From Delphinus delphis (Eukaryota; Chordata; Mammalia; Artiodactyla; Delphinidae), in NCBI RefSeq assembly GCF_949987515.2, contig NC_082696.1, positions 37,676,431 through 37,740,430 of the forward strand: a stretch of 64,000 nt of DNA, in the 5' to 3' direction. Shown here piece by piece: positions 59,721-64,000 of this stretch. Numbering within the stretch: the stretch's first letter is position 1; each line of letters opens with the position of its first letter. The translations under genes were made by a program, and so were the position numbers. The notes beneath the pieces were generated by a model that ran no database searches, was not told the DNA's origin, and saw only the letters and a list, made by a program, of their open reading frames with translations.

Positions 59721-61219
59721 GTAATCTTTTATGGTATTTTCTCAATTGCTTGATTTTTCATTGTAAAATAAATTAACAGTATTTTTAAAGAATTGATTTC
59801 AAATGCAAAAAAATGTAGAGACATAGTTGGCAAAATAATTCCCAAACAATGCAAACAAACTCTCATAGCAAAGCATAGAATTTACTGTGTTACTTTTGGT
59901 TTTGGTTCCCCTTCTGATGCCACAAGGAAGCTACTTCCCACCAGCCAATTTCCTTTCTTTCCAGGTAGAGTTCCTTGTGAGACTTAGTTTTTCTGCTTTT
60001 TTCTTTTCTAATTTAGATTTTACCCCAAAATGCAAGCTACATAAAAAGGTATTAACACAATAGAAGGGGGAAAAAAATAACTTTTGTTTATTTCTAAATA
60101 CCCTATAGGAAGTTGTAAAAAGATTCATGCATAACAATAGGATGTAAATTTAGGTAATGATTTGGATCTTCTCCAATTGCAGCTTCAGCCTGGCAAATTT
60201 CCTTAGAAATTCATTGTAGCTCAAACATAAAATTCTTGTTTCACCATGGCTAATTGACATCGCATAAGCATATGTAATGAGTTTTTCAATAAAGAAATAA
60301 ATACCTTTTGTGTAGAGGGAGAAAAAAGGCCAATATGGAAGAATATTTTAAGTCTTTTCATTTATATTTGCATTTATATCACTGATCTGAAAAATTTCCA
60401 AATGAAAAAGTTGCAGCACTCTGTGACAGAGGCATTGTAGAGTAATTATGGGGGGGGGGAACCCCCAAGGTCCCCACGTTTAATTATTATAAAAACATTA
60501 GCCTTGCAAATTTACATAGTTTCATTTCTTCTTTTGCTTTTTTGACCCAAGGATATGGGGAAAATAATAACTAACATATAATATACAGATAGGATGAATT
60601 CAAAACCACTGCTTTCTTAGCCCATGTGATTTACTCAGCTTGCTATTTTTGAACCATTTTTTGAAAATCTGCTAGCTTCTAGAAAAGATTTAACATGGCT
60701 TTAAAAACTAAAGCAAACAAAATAAGAGGGTAGGTAAGAGAGTAAATGGATATGAAGAGAGAGCAAAATGAGAGTGGAGTTAATATACTAGGAATGAGAT
60801 TAGCAAACAACAACTTCCTTATGCTGGGCAGTACATGTAATGGAGGATTGCTAATTTGGCCTAAACTTTCTAGCAGCCATCAAAAAGAGTGATGATGATA
60901 GGGATTTGATTGACAACCTCTACGATGCAAGGAAAAGCAACAGATTAAAATAAGTATAATGTTCCTTGTTGCTGAGACCTTTTTCCTGAGACTTATCAAA
61001 GATGCCACCATATTGTAATTTTAAAAACTTCAATTACATTTTGTATGAAAATTGTTAAGAAGCAAAAGTTTTCAGGGGAAACCTTCTGCTTCTTTAGCAA
61101 TTTGTTTTTATAATGTCCCTCAATTTAAGCCAAAGACACAATACTGAAAAGCAAAGTCAGCAAATAAAATGTAAATAAAGTTTACCACAGATATTGTAAA
61201 GAGAAAATTATTCTAACAC
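59721..61219. other. Unclassified AT-rich sequence
   Basis: No gene was recognised. It includes a G9 run at about 60451-60459. Confidence 0.4.
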
Positions 61220-61800
61220 TTGTTAAAATGGTCAGGAAGACTTTATTCAAGACTATTGCAATGGTGTATTGTAATAGGGAAAGAGATCAGGCTGAAGTCC
61301 AAATACAATTAGGCCAAATGGGAATTTACAGGCAAGGTGCAGGGTGATGGGGATCAGTGGATGGAAACTTAGTGGGAGGAAACATCAAGGGTAGGAAGAT
61401 TCTTGCTAAATTGCCTTTATAGAGTTCTTGCTAAAGGCAGGTCAAGGACTCATAAAAGGAGGTTAGGGGATGTGGAACTTGATCAGATATTAAGAGTGGG
61501 GGAATTCTTGACAAACTGACTTAGCAGAATTCTTGCTAAGACTGGTCTGGCAATGCAGGTCTGGCAAACAAAGGATGGACACAGAAGCCCACCTGTGAGA
61601 CCTAGTCAAGAAGAGAGCTCAAAGGAGACTAGAGTTTGGTCAAGGATAGAGTCTTAGTCAATATCTACCATAAGCTAACATTGAAGACTACCAAGATCTG
61701 TTCAAAAAGAAGTTTAGCAAATACTTATACTTTTGGTTAGGACATCTGCATCTAAAACAATAGCCTGCAACGAAGCAAATACCCCTGTTTAATACCTCAG
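61220..61800 (-). mobile_element. Probable LTR, antisense, with internal repeats
   Basis: It starts near 'gactttattcaag' (AATAAA on minus at about 61243) and contains three copies of 'ttcttgctaa' (about 61402, 61425 and 61532). This layout is like a retroviral LTR read backward. The family was not assigned. Confidence 0.4.
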
Positions 61801-61872
61801 GCTGAGAAAAAGGAACAAAGGATAGTTATTTCCCACTCCTTATGCTCCCAGATGGAGGCTCTTCCATTAGAG

Positions 61873-62719
61873 CAATGGTTCTCAAATGTTTTACCTCAGG
61901 ATAACTTTTTACTTTTTTTTTTAATTAATTAATTTAATTTATTTATTTTTGGCTGCATTGGGTCTTTGTTGCTGCACACAGGCTTTCTCTAGTTGCCCTG
62001 AGCAGGGGCTACTCTTCCTTGTGCCGTGCGTGGTTCTCATTGTGGTGGCTTCTCTTATTGTGGAGCATGGGCTCTAGGTGCGCAGGCTTCAGTAGTTGTG
62101 GCACAGGCTCAGTAGTTGTGGCTTGCGGGCTCTAGAGCGCAGGCTCAGTAGTTGCGGTGCACGGGCTTAGTTGCTCCGCGGCATGTGGGATCTTCCAAGA
62201 CATGGGATCTTCCAAGACCAGAGATCAAACCTGTGTCCCCTGCATTGGCAGGAGGATTCTTAACCACTGCGCCACCAGGGAAGTCCCAACTTTTTACTTT
62301 TAAATACTACTGAGGACACCAAAAAACTTTTGTTTACATGAGTTATATTTTCTATATAAGGGACTGAGAAGTTTTTTAAAATTTAGTTATTAATTCATTT
62401 AAAATAGCAATAATAAACTTTTTATATGTTAATATAAATAACATAGTTTCATAAAATAACTATTTTTCAAACCAAAAAAATTAGCGAGGTGAGATGCATT
62501 TTACATTTTTTGCAAATCTCTTTAATGTCTGAACTTAATAGAAGATAGCTGGGTCTTCAGATTTGCTTCTCATTCCCTTGGATGCAATATATTGTTTTGG
62601 TTGAAGTACATGAAAAGGATCCAGTCTCACACAGACTTATAGTTGAAAAGGACCTAGTAGCTGCAGACCTCTAAAAGAAAGTCCTCAGGGATCTTCTGAC
62701 CACACTTTAAGAAACACTC
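61873..62719 (+). mobile_element. hAT-type DNA transposon split by a SINE
   Basis: Terminal 'caatggttctcaaatgtttt' at the left and 'ccacactttaagaaacactc' at the right are imperfect inverted repeats of the CAGTGNTTCTCAAAGTGTGG type. Between them are 'gaggacaccaaaaaactttt', 'gcaaatctctttaatgtctg' and 'ttgttttggttgaagtacat', a known mammalian hAT order. The CHR SINE at 61917-62287 sits inside. Confidence 0.75.
61903..62301 (-). mobile_element. CHR-type SINE, long form, with target-site duplication
   Basis: The reverse complement begins 'gggacttccctggtggcgca'. The tail on plus is a T-rich ttaattaattaattt stretch. A 14-bp duplication, aactttttactttt, flanks it at 61903-61916 and 62288-62301. Near 62187-62220 a block containing gggatcttccaagac is present twice in tandem, an internal duplication specific to this copy among those in the window. 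Confidence 0.96.
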
Positions 62720-64000
62720 CTAGTCTTTGTATGTCCATTTATTCCCCTCCAGGGAGGAGCTGTGAATTTCCTGATAGATTACATAGAAAAGAAAGTGGGC
62801 TGCTTTCTATGTCATAACCAGGAGTGGTTTGGGATTGTCTAGTGCAACTTCTAGGTCTGCTGAATTCTGGGGTACCACTGTCCATTTTGTACAGAGTTAA
62901 AGACACACTTTTCAAATGAGCATTTATCAGAGAAATAAAAAGTTAAATATTTATCTCCATCTGTCTGACTGCTGTGCTAATCTCTCAACCAGTTTTGAAC
63001 ACAAGAGAAGAAGACATTACCCCCTTAAATGCCAGCAAATGGAAGGACATATGCTGGGCTGTCCAAAGCCATACTGCCTTGAAAATACAATGTCAGATAT
63101 AACAAGGGAGTAAATTTTAAAGGTTCCTCATTTGGGATGTTAAGTAAGACTTAACTTTTAGGAATATGTGTAATTATATATATCAATAATCTAGAATATG
63201 CATAAAAATTAGAAGAAACTGGAAAGAAGGCATATACCCAAGCAAACAATTTTGAATAGTTTTGATTTATAAACTATAGGAATATAGTTAGTGAAAAGAA
63301 CACCTGTTCCTTAAATACATAACTCTTCTACACAGATTATGTACATAGGTAGAGCAGGAGCTCAGAATGAGAATCATAAAAGTATCAAATCTGCTGATCC
63401 AAGTTTGACTTGTAATATACCTGTTAAACACCAAAGTATATTCTAGTGAAATACAGGTAAGCAAAATGAAATTAAACCATTCAAAATACTGTTAAAAGGA
63501 CCTCAGCAAAAAAAGTTTGTACTCTGAGGCTTCATGAAATGCAAAATCACGTGCTAAGGAAAAATGCATATGTACAATTACTGTGTTTTGTGCACCAAAG
63601 AAATAATCAAGCATCTACCTCTGTCGTAAGATGGAATTTTATTGACATGACTCAAAATAAATAATAAAATGACACTGAATTATAGCCTTCCACCCAAACT
63701 TAGTGTAAGTGCTAATTAATTTACACTATAAATCAGTCCTTTTTCTGACTTGAGACTATGCTGTAACTTGAGGTTTTTCAACTCATGGAAGTATGATTTC
63801 TTACCTACAAAGTGTGGGAGCAAAATACATTCAATTAGATCACAGGATTCCTTAGAAAAAGAATTGTGTCATAAAGTAAATATGGAGGTTTTAAAATGCA
63901 AGTTAGTGTTTTGAACACTTAAAATGTTTTCTGCTTGAATGAACAAATGAATGTTCCTTTAATTTATGCTTTCCTGTTAGCTATATCATCACTATTTACA
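62720..64000. other. Unclassified AT-rich sequence to the window edge
   Basis: No gene or repeat was recognised. Confidence 0.4.

Overview
This window looks like mammalian nuclear DNA, most likely from a whale or dolphin. The main evidence is seven tRNA-derived SINEs of the cetartiodactyl CHR type. Their head reads gggcttccctggtggcgcag (or its complement), followed by a Pol III B box of the ggttcgagccc/ggttcgtgccc kind. Three of them are the short form common in cetacean genomes. I saw no BovB LINE, which argues against a ruminant. There are also L1 3' ends, many L2 and MIR copies, MER20, MER5A, MER2, Tigger and other hAT-type fragments, MaLR LTRs and an ERVL internal remnant, all typical placental-mammal content. 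No bacterial, plasmid or phage features are present.

I cannot confidently identify any protein-coding gene. The clearest gene signal is a CpG island at about 32.84-33.62 kb. On the minus strand it contains a strong 5' splice site (exon ends at 32911, intron begins GTATGTG), so it is probably the promoter and first exon of a gene transcribed leftward with a long AT-rich first intron. The repeat-poor stretch from 28 to 32.8 kb would lie in that intron. A minus-strand ORF at 8533-8781 is a possible downstream exon of unknown identity. CTCF-like motifs lie at 34152 and 40801.

Layout:
- 0-5 kb: an L1 3' end, several antisense L2 fragments, one sense L2 and an LTR-like piece.
- 5-10 kb: mostly unclassified sequence with one SINE and the candidate exon.
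- 10-20 kb: CT-rich old LINE-like sequence, MIR, an LTR, an L1 3' tail, MER20, and a 1.15 kb 5'-truncated L1 on the minus strand.
- 20-28 kb: two SINEs, MIRs, MER5A and a MER2-like remnant.
- 28-34.5 kb: repeat-poor flank and CpG island.
- 35-43 kb: Tigger fragment, MIRs, L1 end, MaLR LTR, an old interspersed repeat and a polypyrimidine tract.
- 43-54 kb: L2, MIR, three short SINEs in the same orientation, a (CA)n array and a second MaLR LTR.
- 54-60 kb: a long antisense L2 with reverse-transcriptase remnants, then an ERVL pol-region remnant carrying a nested Tigger transposon, then LTR-like sequence.
- 61-64 kb: a minus-strand LTR-like segment, a hAT transposon split by a SINE, and unclassified sequence.

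I found no evidence of an undescribed enzymatic or defence system. The most informative items are the leftward CpG-island promoter, the candidate exon, the CTCF-like motifs, the nested transposons and a SINE that seems to carry extra 3' sequence. Repeat family names come from recall of consensus features and were not checked against a database.
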